Assembly: GCF_036711975.1 (NCBI RefSeq)
Contig: NC_091972.1
Location: forward strand, 33,423,001 to 33,487,000
Direction: 5' to 3'
Source: Onthophagus taurus
Lineage: Eukaryota > Arthropoda > Insecta > Coleoptera > Scarabaeidae
Length of the DNA: 64,000 nucleotides
Shown here: piece after piece, positions 10,914 through 21,237 of the stretch
Layout: each line of letters starts with the position of its first letter
How positions within the stretch are numbered: the first letter of the stretch is position 1
Notes under the pieces: model-generated
Databases searched by the model: none
The model's input: only the letters and a program-made list of their open reading frames with translations
Told to the model about the DNA's origin: nothing
Program-made: the position numbers and the translations under genes

Positions 10914-11340
10914 TTTCAAGATTTCAGGTCCGTACAGCTACACCCCCCATTCAAGATATCAGCATTTTGATAGTGCCATAATTATGTACTATTTATGTAC
11001 TAATTTTGTACTACATTAAAAAATTTTGTACTAATCATTTAGTATTTTTTTTTATATGTCAAAGTGGGGGGTGTAGCTGAACGTTCAGTTAGACCCCCCT
11101 TTTAAGATATCAGAATTTTGATGGTTTTGTGATTTATGTACTAATTTTGTACGACATTAAAAATTTGTGTACTAATCATTTAGCATATTTTTTATATATG
11201 TATATCAAAGTGGGGGTGTAGTTGGACACCCTCTTTTTAAGATATCATCATTTTGTTAGTGCCATAATTTAGTGCTATTTATATACTAATTTTGTACTAC
11301 GTTAAAATTTTTGGTACTAATCATTTAGTGTTTATTTTAT
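10914..11340. repeat. Three tandem ~140-bp units, left arm
   Basis: Unit landmarks (AAGATATCA followed by TTTTGAT-like sequence) fall at about 10952, 11101 and 11236. Each unit contains TTTGTACTAC, ACTAATCATTTAG and a run of G or C around GTGTAGCTG. The units match the inverted right-arm units near 19305, 19459 and 19610. Confidence 0.8.
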
Positions 11341-11347
11341 ATATGCA

Positions 11348-12303
11348 GGCTGGTTCAGTTTTTAATCGGAAAACTTTACTAGGATGTAGTACTTCCCAAA
11401 ATAACACAAGTTTTTTATATAAACATAGGGTCGCAACTCTTTTGTTTTCGAGCTATGAGCTGTCAAAGTTGAGTCAAAAATTTACATTTTATCTTTTATT
11501 TCTTGTATAAGTTAACCGTAGAATTTGAAATTTTGTATATATATATACTACTGGTTAATACCTTATTTTCAACCATATCTTAAACTTCCTTAGCACCCTC
11601 TAAGGGGATGAAGTTTACCACCTCTCTTTAATATTTTCCTTAAAGGTAATAGTTTAAGTGTAAAGCAAATAAAATATCGTGCCATGTACCGCTATGTGCC
11701 GCTATGTTTAGCTAAAATTACTCTAAAAGTTGGCTCTGAGAACTTGTAAGTTTCATTTACGGTGAATCCTCATAATTGTTGATGATTATTAATAATTTTT
11801 GACTATTATTAAGCAAGAGCATCCATTTTTTAATATTGTTTAAAACAACGTAATTTGTTCAGACAGACATTCATCTTATTTATGGCTTTTCTTATGAAAA
11901 TCACAATTAATTGGTGTTATTTAGTTAGTACTAGATCCTAGTAACTGCATAACTTGCATAGCCAGCTATAAAGAAAAAGTACCAATAATGAATAAGCTTT
12001 ACAACAATTAAACAAAAAAAATTAAAGGGTTTGTGAATTTCATCCCTTTAGAGGGCTAGAGAAATTTAAGGTATGGTTGAAAATAAGGTATTAACTAGTA
12101 GTACATACATATCAAATTTCAAATTCTACGGATAACTTATACCCGAAATAAAACATAAAATGTACATTTTTGACTCAACTTGACAGCTCATAGCTCGAAA
12201 ACAAAAGAGTTGCGACCCTATGTTTATATAAAAAATTTGTGTTATTTTGGTAAGTACTACATCCTAGTAAAGTTTCCCGATTAAAAACTGAACCACCCTG
12301 TAT
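11348..12303. mobile_element. Foldback MITE with ~290-bp inverted repeats
   Basis: The ends are CAGGCTGGTTCAGTTTTTAA and, in reverse complement, CAGGGTGGTTCAGTTTTTAA. The arms stay similar through the GGGTCGCAACTCTTTTG block to the GGGATGAA block (about 11350-11640 and 12030-12303). The opposite arm of the host element preserves the empty site (about 19205-19220, TTATACAGGTG in reverse complement). The filled site reads TATA-element-TATACAGGTG, so the insertion duplicated TA or TATA. The interior has no transposase. Confidence 0.85.
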
Positions 12304-12733
12304 ACAGGTGTTTTAAAACAACGTTTAAATATTTATAGGGGTTGTGCTACAGTAGAAAACAAGTCGAAAAGTGTTAATCAACATGGGTCCGAAAATCAAC
12401 CGTTTTCGCGATACCGGATGTTCAAATTTTTTGGGACTCTACGTTTTTTCTTTTAAACTGTAACTACTACAGATTTGATAATTGACAAATCGATACAGTA
12501 TGAAACTGTTTGTTTTTGAGAGTAGTATGATGTTTCCATTGCTTCCAGTTAGTATAAGTTATTCCATTACAAAACGTTATGCCATTAGTTACCAAAATTT
12601 GGCCATTACCAGGAGTAGGCTTTGCCTTACGTACAATCTGCTAACATACATTAATTTAACGTTTCGTTCAAATTACGAAATAACCAAACTCCAGTAATTT
12701 GATTTTGCGAAACCTGAAGTGAAATCGTTTGCA

Positions 12734-12972
12734 ATGGTCTTCTATTCTAATGCTGAAATGAGCGATATGGTGTTTATGTATGGCCGTGCCAATGGAAATA
12801 GTTTGAGAGCACATCGTTTCTATGCTGAAACATTTCCCAATCGCCGGCTAACAGGGTTGCTAGACAATTCGTGAAAACTACGGGCTATTTGAAACAGTTC
12901 GGGCTTATTTTGAACGTAGAATGAGAAACTGTATTGATGTTGCTGGTCGACATTTTGAACATCTTCAGTAAA
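12734..12972 (+). pseudogene. Internally deleted mariner-type transposase (DUF4817-like N-terminus joined to C-terminal tail)
   Basis: The frame from the ATG at 12734 gives MVFYSNAEMSDMVFMYGR and AHRFYAETFPNRR, the DUF4817-type helix-turn-helix seen at the N-terminus of some insect mariner-like transposases. Near 12865 the sequence jumps to the end of such a protein (YGLFETVRAYFERRMRN, then CIDVAGRHFEHLQ and a stop) in a shifted frame. The whole DDE catalytic domain is missing. It lies between the arms of the long-inverted-repeat element, so it is the likely clue to that element's superfamily, and the copy is non-autonomous. Confidence 0.75.
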
Positions 12973-13007
12973 AAGCTTCGTTTTGATTAGTATTAGTATT
13001 ACGTTGT

Positions 13008-13236
13008 TGTTTCGTAGCTCAAGTTGGTTAGGTTCTTTTTAAACACTCCCTTTCGTTTCTTTGACTTTATTAATCGTTAACAAAATAAAGATACACTTCT
13101 AAAAACACTGCTCAGCTCTACGCTTATTATATATGTCTGCTATGTGAACAACACACACACGGAATATATCTCATGCACGCGTCGCCCAGCGGCACGGTGG
13201 GTTGCCTAAACGCTCGGCGCTTCGTTCTCCCCAACA
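13008..13236 (-). repeat. BEL 3' LTR
   Basis: On the + strand it starts TGTTTCGTAGCTCAAG and ends CTCCCCAACA. The polyprotein stop codon (13206-13208) lies inside it. Confidence 0.95.
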
Positions 13237-16200
13237 TACTCCCCCGCCTTGGAATGTTCCATTTCAACACTCTGTTTAGGAAGTGGGCAGACATCAGTTG
13301 CTGCTCTGACGTAGGTTTTTCCTTGCACCAGAACGGTCACTACTCTTCTTCGCTTGTCGCTGCCGGGTTGAAATTTGAGGATTCGTCCCAGTGGCCAATG
13401 TTGAGATGGTGAATTTACTTGCCTTACCAACACGATGTCACCCACATCCAATTGTGCGGTATCCTTGGCCCATTTCCCTCTTTGTTGCAAAGTGGTGAGA
13501 TAGTCTCGCTGAAACTGCTTCCAAAACAGTTGCTGAAGACGTTTTAATTTTTCATAACTTCGTAATCGGTTTGGCAGTTCGTCTGATATATCCACCTCAG
13601 GAATCGCGTTAATTGGGCTACCGATCAAGAAATGACCAGGAGTTAAAGGTTGGAAATCGTTGGGATCGGTTGAAAGCGGATATAAAGGTCTGGAGTTTAG
13701 GATACCTTCTATTTGACACAATAATGTCGTAAATTCTTCGATCGTTAATGTAGCTCCGGATGTTACTCTTTTAAAATGTCGTTTAAATGATTTTACCGCT
13801 GATCCATGCAAGCCACCAAAATGTGGAGCACGTGGAGGCATAAATTTCCAAGTTATAGAATGCATAGTCAAGAAGCCATTTATTAAATCATCCCGAAAGA
13901 ATGTTGTAATGGCTCTGTAAGCTAATTTCAATTCTTTATCAGCAGCCACAAACGTTCTGGCGTTATCTGAATAAAGCTGCTGTGGGAGACCGCGCCTCGC
14001 GACGAATCGTTTTAAGGAATTTAAGAATGTCTTACAGGTCAAATCCGAAATGAGTTCCAAGTGAACAGCCTTTGTTGAGAAGCAAACGAAAACACAAACA
14101 TACATTTTCAGCATTCGTCTGCCGCGGTATTTAGTTTCTTTAACCTCAAAAGGACCAGCGAAATCCAGTGAAGTGCATTGAAAAGGTAAGGTTATCGCTG
14201 TTCTAGTTTCAGGTAAGTTTGCCATTTTTAATTGAACATGTTTCGGCGAGTATTTATAACATGCAATGCAACTTTGTAGGACACGTCTAACGGTATTCCT
14301 CCCAGATATTGGCCAAAAGGACTGTCTAATAGCAGCCAAAGTGGTTGACGCTCCTGCATGAAAATGCCTATTGTGCTCTTGCCAGACAATTAATCTCGTT
14401 AATGGGCAGTCTTTTGGTAAAAGTATTGGATGCTTAAAATCATACGGTATGTCAGCATTTTTTAATCTACCACCAACGCGTAACATGTTATTGGAATCAA
14501 GAAAAGGTGACAATGACCTTAATTTACTCGACGTGGACAATCCACCCTTTGTGTTCAGTTCATTTATATCGGAGCTAAACTCACGCTGTGCCAACAATAT
14601 AATTTTTATAAATGCTTTACTTATTTCATCAGAATCTAGGGGTCCAAATTTTCTAACATTACATGGCTGTGATGCGTTTTGTTTAAATCTCATTACGTAT
14701 GCCATCACTCTTTTTAATTTGTTGAGTGATGAAAACTTAGTCAACAAATCATCTGTTCGTTCACAAGTAAGTGTAACTGCTTGCCTCCTTTCTTCTTTAG
14801 TTTCGGTTGTATCAACATCATAATCTACCTTCCAGGTTTCAGGAGAATCATACAGGAATTTTGGACCACTCCACCATATAGATTCATTTAATTTGGTTAT
14901 GTCATTAATGCGTGTTGGAATATCGGCAGGATTTTCTCTTCCTGCGACATGGTACCAATCAGTAATCTTGCTGAGGGCTTGTATCTTGGCCACTCTATTG
15001 GCAACAAATACCTTCCACCTTGTCGGATTTCCGTTAAGCCAGTTTAGTACTATTGTCGAATCAGTGAAATAAAATAGTTTGGAAATGTTATAGTCTAGAT
15101 CATTTTTTATACGGTTTACCAATTTGACTAATAGTAATGCACCGCATAATTCCAAACGTGGGATTGAAATTTTTTTCAATGGTGCTACTCTCGTTTTAGA
15201 ACAGAGTAGAGAAATATTTATGCTACCATCATCCGTAACGCATCTCACATAAACGGCCGCTGCATATGCTTTCTCGCTGCTATCGCAAAATGCACAAAGT
15301 TGAACATCCACAGGCTTGTTCACAAGTACTCGTCGAGGAATGGAAATTTCCGAGACGGAAAGCAATTGCTCCTTTAAACGGTTCCAAGCCTCAACAATAA
15401 ACTGCGGTAAATCGTCATCCCAGTCCAACCTCATTATCCACAGTTGCTGTACAAATACCTTTGTTTGAGTCGTAATAGGTGTTACCAATCCCAAAGGATC
15501 AAATATTTTGGAAACACTTGCTAGAATAGTTCTCTTTGTCACTCTTTCAGTTGGTTTGATACTTGCGTTAATAATAAATCGTAGAGTGTCATCTGATGAA
15601 GACCAAATAACACCTAAAGTTTTGTTATCTGTCTCGTCTTTAATTAAATGTTTATCATTAGCATTTGTACTTGTACATTTCTTTAAGATCTCCATACAAT
15701 TGCTCCCCCATTTTCTTAAATTGAACCCTCCACTGGTTAGTATTTTGGATATTTCTTCTTGAAGCTCTAAACCGTCTTCTAATGTGTCACAACCTGTGAT
15801 AAGATCATCCACGTACATATCCTTTATTATTGCTCTTGCTGCCAAAGAATGCTTATTCAAGTCTGAGTTAGCCAAGTCTGTCAAACACCTAGTAGTTAAG
15901 AATGTTGCTGGTGCAGTTCCGTAAGTAACAGTACATAATTTGTATACTCCAATTTTGTCCGTAGGTTCGTTTCTCCAAAGGATGCGCTGAAAATCGCAAT
16001 GATTCTCACAAATTCGTACCTGGCGAAACATTTTCTCGATGTCAGCAATCAAAGCTATTTTGTGTTTTCTAAATCGTAACAATATCGAAAATAACTCGCT
16101 CTGTATTGTGGGTCCTACCAATAACGTTTCGTTTAATGATAATTTACCTGGAGTTTTTGAAGAGGCGTCGAATACAACTCTAAGTTTAGTTGTGGAGCTG

Positions 16201-18350
16201 GATGTTTTAAAAACCGGGTGATGGGGAATGTAATACGAATTTTCTCCTTTAAGCTCCTCCAAATTGTCACTATTTAAATTAGTAATTCTACTCATATGCC
16301 CCAACCTTTCATATTCTCCCATAAACCGTTTGTAATCTTCCTTCAGAATAGCATTGCGACCCAATCTTTTCTCCAAGCCTTGGAATCTATTTAAGGTTTC
16401 TGCTAGGTTGTTTCCCAACTGTTCCATCTTTTCGTTAAAGGGCAATCGCACCGTATAACGTCCATTATCATCTCTTGTGGTAGATTCAACAAATTTTTGT
16501 TCGCATTGCTCCTCTTCTAAAGACAGCACTCGTTCAGAAGGACATTCATCTAAACTCCAAAATCGTTGCAACTGATTATGCAAGTCTACCGGGTTACTTA
16601 CACTTAAATGGCAAGAGTTCATTGTTTCGCGGTCTAGGTGTAATCGGCCAGTTATCAACCACCCAAACCTGGTTTCTCTTAATACAGGACTGTTCCTTCC
16701 CAGAGTTATCTTCCCATTAAGAAGTAGCTCATAGAAAATCTCAGCACCAATCAGCAAATCGATATCACCTGGTGTATGCCAATTTCGATCAGCTAATTTC
16801 ACACCCTTAGGAATTTTTAGATCTTGTTCATTTAGCTTTATGGTAGGAATTTTTTCAGTGATACGATTCAATATCAAAAACTGTAGGTTCACTTGATAAC
16901 TAGTGTATTTTGCTTGTATGGTCAAGTTTGTTTGTTTGGATACCTGAGAGGTAACTCCATTCACACTGGCTATTGTTATTGGGTCTATGGTTGTCTCAGT
17001 GACGTTCAGTTTTCTCGTGAATGCCTTCGTAACATAATTGGTATCGCTTCCGTTGTCAATAAGTGCACGTGCTTCAACCAATTCATTTCCGTTTTTTATG
17101 TAGACCGTGGCAGTCGATAAAATGACATAAGTTCCTCTGTTAACAGCATGAGAGGTAACGGCTGTCCTTGGGGCTTCACTGTTCTCATTTTCCAAATGGA
17201 GTAAGGTGTGATGTCGCTTACTACATTTGAAGCAATTTCGCTTCGATTTGCATTGCTGTACAGTATGATTTAAGTTTAAACAATTTGTACACAGTTTTAG
17301 ATCCTTTGCTAATCGTATTCTATCAATAATAGCCCTCTTAAGGAAAATTTCGCATTGAAAAATGCTATGGGAGGCCTTGCATTGAACGCAACTAATTTTC
17401 GTAGCTGTGACGTTTGTTATCGCACGTTGTTTGTAGGGTTTGGAATAGTCCTTGTCTAAAGTTTTATTCGACTGAGCAATAGTTTCCAAAATTTGGCATC
17501 GATTTTTGATAAAATCCGTAAATTCGTTTAAATTGGGAATATCCTGTGATACTGATTGTTCCCATAAACGACGCGTGTTATTATCGAGTTTTTTCGTTAA
17601 TAAATAGACCATTGGAACATCCCAATGTTCTACCGGTAATTTTAAAGCTTTTAGCGCTCGAAAATGCTTCAAAAAACCGTCTAAGAATTGTCTCAATGAC
17701 TTCGGTGCATCTTTTATTACGTTTTCCAACTCGAAAATTCCGCGAACGTGGCTGTTAACAATGATTTTCTTGTTTTCGAATCTTTCGTTTAATAACTCTA
17801 AAGCGACAGGATAATTTTCACTTGAAACTTCTAATGATTGTACTACTTCTGCTGCGGCATCTTTCAAAGATGATACAAGATAAATAAATTTTTGCACTTC
17901 AGAGAGCTTATTGTTCTCGTGAACCAATGCGTTGAAGGAATCTTTAAATTTGTACCAATCTTCATAGTTACCGTTAAATTCAGGTAAATTTATTGTTGGC
18001 AAACGTACGTTATTTGTATCTAAATTACTGGCAAAGTTGTTGTTAAATGTTGACGTGCTCGTATTAGCTGATAATTGTACCGTTTTTTGTAATATTTCCT
18101 TAGCTTTGCTGACGTTTTTGTAGTACGCATGCTCAAACTCGACCCGCTCGCGTTCGTTATTAGGTTCATCGACCTTTAATTCCTCGATTTGATCTTGTAT
18201 TATTTCGTATTCGGAAAGTACCTTTAGGTGGTTTTCCAAACGTATTTCTAACTCCGTAGCACGTGTTTCGTCCGTGCTAGCTATGAAGTTAGCAAATCGT
18301 GTTAAGGATGCTTTTAACACAGCACGTTTTCTAACTAGTTGATCCGCCAT
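13206..18350 (-). CDS. BEL/Pao Gag-Pol polyprotein
   Basis: One 1714-residue frame starting at the ATG at 18350. Domains in order: Gag-like region (DUF1759 type, about 120-300); three Cys/His zinc-knuckle-like clusters at about 320-386 (CVQCKASHSIFQC, CTNCLNLNHTVQQC, CFKCSKRHHTLLH); aspartic protease with ALIDNGSDTNYV near 430; reverse transcriptase about 700-900 with LIADIEKMFRQV and the YVDD box at about 846; RNase H about 1030-1150 (FCDSSEKAYAAAVY, FTDSTIVLNWL); integrase zinc finger then DDE core (TSLDFAGPFEV, YSDNARTFV, HFGGLHGSAVK); and a DUF5641 C-terminus. All catalytic blocks are present with no stop or frameshift, so it is potentially active. No envelope-like ORF follows. Confidence 0.96.
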   Translation of the reverse strand: MADQLVRKRAVLKASLTRFANFIASTDETRATELEIRLENHLKVLSEYEIIQDQIEELKVDEPNNERERVEFEHAYYKNVSKAKEILQKTVQLSANTSTSTFNNNFASNLDTNNVRLPTINLPEFNGNYEDWYKFKDSFNALVHENNKLSEVQKFIYLVSSLKDAAAEVVQSLEVSSENYPVALELLNERFENKKIIVNSHVRGIFELENVIKDAPKSLRQFLDGFLKHFRALKALKLPVEHWDVPMVYLLTKKLDNNTRRLWEQSVSQDIPNLNEFTDFIKNRCQILETIAQSNKTLDKDYSKPYKQRAITNVTATKISCVQCKASHSIFQCEIFLKRAIIDRIRLAKDLKLCTNCLNLNHTVQQCKSKRNCFKCSKRHHTLLHLENENSEAPRTAVTSHAVNRGTYVILSTATVYIKNGNELVEARALIDNGSDTNYVTKAFTRKLNVTETTIDPITIASVNGVTSQVSKQTNLTIQAKYTSYQVNLQFLILNRITEKIPTIKLNEQDLKIPKGVKLADRNWHTPGDIDLLIGAEIFYELLLNGKITLGRNSPVLRETRFGWLITGRLHLDRETMNSCHLSVSNPVDLHNQLQRFWSLDECPSERVLSLEEEQCEQKFVESTTRDDNGRYTVRLPFNEKMEQLGNNLAETLNRFQGLEKRLGRNAILKEDYKRFMGEYERLGHMSRITNLNSDNLEELKGENSYYIPHHPVFKTSSSTTKLRVVFDASSKTPGKLSLNETLLVGPTIQSELFSILLRFRKHKIALIADIEKMFRQVRICENHCDFQRILWRNEPTDKIGVYKLCTVTYGTAPATFLTTRCLTDLANSDLNKHSLAARAIIKDMYVDDLITGCDTLEDGLELQEEISKILTSGGFNLRKWGSNCMEILKKCTSTNANDKHLIKDETDNKTLGVIWSSSDDTLRFIINASIKPTERVTKRTILASVSKIFDPLGLVTPITTQTKVFVQQLWIMRLDWDDDLPQFIVEAWNRLKEQLLSVSEISIPRRVLVNKPVDVQLCAFCDSSEKAYAAAVYVRCVTDDGSINISLLCSKTRVAPLKKISIPRLELCGALLLVKLVNRIKNDLDYNISKLFYFTDSTIVLNWLNGNPTRWKVFVANRVAKIQALSKITDWYHVAGRENPADIPTRINDITKLNESIWWSGPKFLYDSPETWKVDYDVDTTETKEERRQAVTLTCERTDDLLTKFSSLNKLKRVMAYVMRFKQNASQPCNVRKFGPLDSDEISKAFIKIILLAQREFSSDINELNTKGGLSTSSKLRSLSPFLDSNNMLRVGGRLKNADIPYDFKHPILLPKDCPLTRLIVWQEHNRHFHAGASTTLAAIRQSFWPISGRNTVRRVLQSCIACYKYSPKHVQLKMANLPETRTAITLPFQCTSLDFAGPFEVKETKYRGRRMLKMYVCVFVCFSTKAVHLELISDLTCKTFLNSLKRFVARRGLPQQLYSDNARTFVAADKELKLAYRAITTFFRDDLINGFLTMHSITWKFMPPRAPHFGGLHGSAVKSFKRHFKRVTSGATLTIEEFTTLLCQIEGILNSRPLYPLSTDPNDFQPLTPGHFLIGSPINAIPEVDISDELPNRLRSYEKLKRLQQLFWKQFQRDYLTTLQQRGKWAKDTAQLDVGDIVLVRQVNSPSQHWPLGRILKFQPGSDKRRRVVTVLVQGKTYVRAATDVCPLPKQSVEMEHSKAGEYVGENEAPSV
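13237..13250 (-). other. BEL polypurine tract
   Basis: In element orientation AAGGCGGGGGAGTA directly precedes the 3' LTR (TGTTGGGG). This is the usual place for plus-strand priming. Confidence 0.75.
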
Positions 18351-18540
18351 TACAATGATAACAGTAACATTAATCGTCGAATGAAGGTTTTTATTTTTTA
18401 TTTAGGATTAGGAAAGTTTAGGAAGATCGGTACTTACTGTGCCGCCCCCGTGGTTCTAGACAGTTGTCGCCTTTTGTTGTCTTCTCTCCGTTCTCGAACG
18501 CCTCGCGTTCCGTGTCGTTTGCTGAAGGTAATCTTCAACA

Positions 18541-18558
18541 ATCCGGCTCGAAGGACCA
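18541..18558 (-). other. BEL primer-binding site, tRNA-Tyr
   Basis: The + strand reads ATCCGGCTCGAAGGACCA, which is the 3' end (including CCA) expected for an insect tRNA-Tyr, whose acceptor stem begins CCTTCGA. The complement is therefore the primer-binding site, one base inside the 5' LTR. Confidence 0.8.
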
Positions 18559-18559
18559 A

Positions 18560-18788
18560 TGTTTCGTAGCTCAAGTTGGTTAGGTTCTTTTTAAACACTC
18601 CCTTTCGTTTCTTTGACTTTATTAATCGTTAACAAAATAAAGATACACTTCTAAAAACACTGCTCAGCTCTACGCTTATTATATATGTCTGCTATGTGAA
18701 CAACACACACACGGAATATATCTCATGCACGCGTCGCCCAGCGGCACGGTGGGTTGCCTAAACGCTCGGCGCTTCGTTCTCCCCAACA
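18560..18788 (-). repeat. BEL 5' LTR
   Basis: Same 229-bp sequence as 13008-13236. In element orientation it runs TGTTGGGGAG...GAAACA and precedes the primer-binding site. Confidence 0.95.
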
Positions 18789-18954
18789 GTTGTGTCAATT
18801 CAATTTTTCTAATAATTTATTTTTAAAAATGTTTTCTTTTTCGGAAACCTTAAGTACAATTTTTTTTTCGAATTAATGTTGTTTAGAATTAAGCAATGTA
18901 ACTAATTGTTAAATAAATTGTTTGAATTTTCTGAAAAATAGTGGTATTTATTTT
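18789..18954. other. Right-hand interior of the long-inverted-repeat element
   Basis: AT-rich, with no coding seen. It begins with the second GTTGT copy of the BEL target duplication and continues into the inverted arm at about 18955. Confidence 0.5.
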
Positions 18955-19633
18955 CACTTCCGGTCTAATCGGAAACAATGGAATCATCATACTATTCTCA
19001 AAAAGAGACAGTTTTATACTGTATCGATTTGCCAAGTATCAAATCTGTAGTAGTTATAGTTTAAAAGAAAAAACGTAGAATTCCAAAAAATTTCAACATT
19101 CTGTATCTCGAAAACGGTTGATTTTCGGACCAATGTTGATTAACACTTTTCGACTTGTTTTCGACTGTAGTACTACCCCTATAAATATTTAAACGTTGTT
19201 TTAAAACACCTGTATAAATTAAACACTAAATGATTAGTACCAAAAATTTTAACATAGTACAAAATTAGTACATAAATAGCACTAAATTATGGCACTATCA
19301 AAATGATGATATCTTAAAAGGGGGGTGTAAGTGGACGTCCAGCTACACCCCCCACTTTGATATGTATAAAAAATATACTAAATGATTAGTACAAAAATTT
19401 TTAATGTCGTACAAAATTAGTACATAAATAGCACAAAACGATGGTACCATCAAAATGTTGAGATCTTAAAAGGGGGGTGTAACTGAGCGTTCAGCTACAC
19501 CCCCCACTTTAATATGTATAAAAAAAATACTAAATGATTAGCACAAAAATTTATAATGTAGTACAAACTTAGTACATAAATAGTACATAATTATGGTAGT
19601 ATCAAAATGCTGATATCTTGAATGGGAGGTTGC
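18955..19633. repeat. Right inverted arm with three ~150-bp tandem units
   Basis: Reverse complement of the left arm (10914-11347 plus 12304-12560), without the MITE that interrupts the left arm. Beyond it, 19634-19745 carries another GGGGGGTGTAACTG unit and a block (AGGTGTATCTGAATGACATG) shared in inverted form with 29730-29790. Confidence 0.8.
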
Positions 19634-19900
19634 ATATGGAAGGGGGGGTGTAACTGGACGTTCAGCTACACCCCCCACTTTGACATATACAGGTGTATCT
19701 GAATGACATGCCCAAACTTCAGCGGGTGATTCATTAGGCAATTTTAAGGGTACTTTGATATATGAACCATGGGCGACTTGGGCTCCCCTAAGGAGCTACA
19801 CCCCTCCAAAAATGGCGGAAAATTTTGGTTTAATTTTTTTTTCTCAAAAACCATAAACACTAGGAAAACGAAATTTGGGGAATATGTTTAACTCGTAGTA
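19634..19900. other. Repeat-edge sequence between two foldbacks
   Basis: Contains the extra minisatellite unit, the block shared with 29700-29790, and T-rich DNA. No gene is recognised. Confidence 0.4.
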
Positions 19901-20690
19901 GAGCACGTTTTCACCCTATTTGTACTTTCAACCTATCCTTCTAAACTACTAGACGTAACCACCCCCTTTACATTTTTGCTAAATTTTTTTTATGCAGATG
20001 GTAAATACATTAAAAAAAATTTACATAGGTAGATGAAAGTATCCTAAAACTTTTTTGTCTCTCTAAAATTTTTCCAAAAACGACTAATTTTTGAGAAAAA
20101 AAATAATAAAGCAAACACTGACCGTTAAACAACGGGGTTGTTGATCAAAAGTTGGGATGAATTTTCAATGAAAAAATCTTAGTAGGCTTTGCAATCTTTG
20201 TCAGAAATATTTTTGACGTTTAAATGTCATTGTTTTTCTTACTATTATTATTTTTTTCAAATTAATTTTTGAATAAAGTTCTACCGCATTTACACTCGTT
20301 CACTCGACGTTTCAAAATTTTAAATAAAACAATAATAATAGTAAGAAAACCATTGACATTTAAACGTCAAAAATATTTCTGACAATGATTGCTAAGCCTG
20401 CTATAATTTTTTCTTTAAAAATTCATTCCAACTTTCGATTAACAACGCTACAGCTTAACAGTTAGTGTTTGCTTAATTAATTTTTTTCTCAGAAACTATT
20501 AACTTTTCGAAGAACATCAGAGAGGCAAAAAAGTTTTAGAATATTTTCGTCTATCTAAATAAAATTTTTCCAATGTATTTATCACCGTCATAAAAAAGAT
20601 CTAGACAGAAATTGAACGGGGATGGTTATGTTTAGTAACTTAGAAGGGAAGATTGAAAGTACAAATAGGCTCGAAACATGTCCTATTAGG
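19901..20690. repeat. Large palindrome (foldback), ~360-bp arms
   Basis: Arms of about 19901-20256 and 20316-20690 are inverted copies, with shared blocks CCTATTTGTACTTTCAA, TCAGAAATATTTTTGACGTT and CTTACTATTATTATT, around a spacer of about 60 bp. There is no coding capacity. It looks like a MITE or a palindromic non-autonomous element; no target duplication was resolved. Confidence 0.75.
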
Positions 20691-21237
20691 TTCATTCCAA
20701 CCGCACTTTTGACTGCCAATTGACAATCACCAGCCTGCGCAGTTGAAAAGTACTTATCTATGCGAAGTTAGCCCACAATTTTTCTAGCCCCCAATTAGAT
20801 AGGATTTTACATGTATAGTATTTTAATTATAACAAGAGAATCAGTCAACCGATTTCGATAAACAATGTCTCATTCGAAAACTTAATCTTTGACCAATACG
20901 AAAGTGGAAATGCCCGATTCGAAATCTCTTTCGAATTCCGCTAAAACGCCGAAATAATGCGAAGGTACACGAAAATAACACAAAAATGACCTTTTTTTAG
21001 GTAGTGACAACTCGTAAACGATGTACCCGGTGATCAAGATCTATACGTCATTCGATTCGTCACAGTTTCTTCTATCGAAATCACAAAATGCCCGATTTCA
21101 ATTCTCTCCCGTTAAACTTTGTACAGCCCTCGGAATGACACCGTGTTCCGTGTGGCTCGTTGTTTATGCACGTGTGAACGCCCGAAAGTCTAGCCCCCAA
21201 TATAAAAAAATTAATTTAAACTAAATCGACTATAATT

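Larger units (their letters stand above)
13008..18788 (-). mobile_element. BEL/Pao LTR retrotransposon, apparently intact
   Basis: Two 229-bp LTRs that I read as identical, TG...CA ends, 5-bp target duplication GTTGT (13003-13007 and 18789-18793), tRNA-Tyr primer-binding site, purine-rich tract, and one unbroken 1714-codon polyprotein. Identical LTRs imply very recent insertion, because the LTRs are equal at the moment of integration. It sits inside the older long-inverted-repeat element and is read leftwards. Confidence 0.96.
10914..19633. mobile_element. Long-inverted-repeat element with minisatellite arms, split by a BEL insertion
   Basis: The left arm (about 10914-12560) and right arm (about 18955-19633) are inverted copies. 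Each outer part carries three tandem units of about 135-150 bp, with the blocks TAGTACAAAATTAGTACATAA and GGGGGGTGTAGCTG. Each inner part carries the AACGTTTAAATATTTATAGG and TCGAAAAGTGTTAATCAACAT blocks. Between the arms are a transposase remnant (12734-12972) and 165 bp of right-hand interior. The BEL retrotransposon interrupts the interior, and a foldback MITE interrupts the left arm. A further partial copy of the same family lies at 29695-29924. The exact outer ends and target duplication could not be fixed. Confidence 0.75.

Noticed and set aside
14371-14823. Plus-strand open frames inside the BEL polyprotein (also 15508-15762, 16039-16221, 16893-17120, 17546-17758)
   Set aside because: Shadows of the long minus-strand frame; no family resemblance and no start context.
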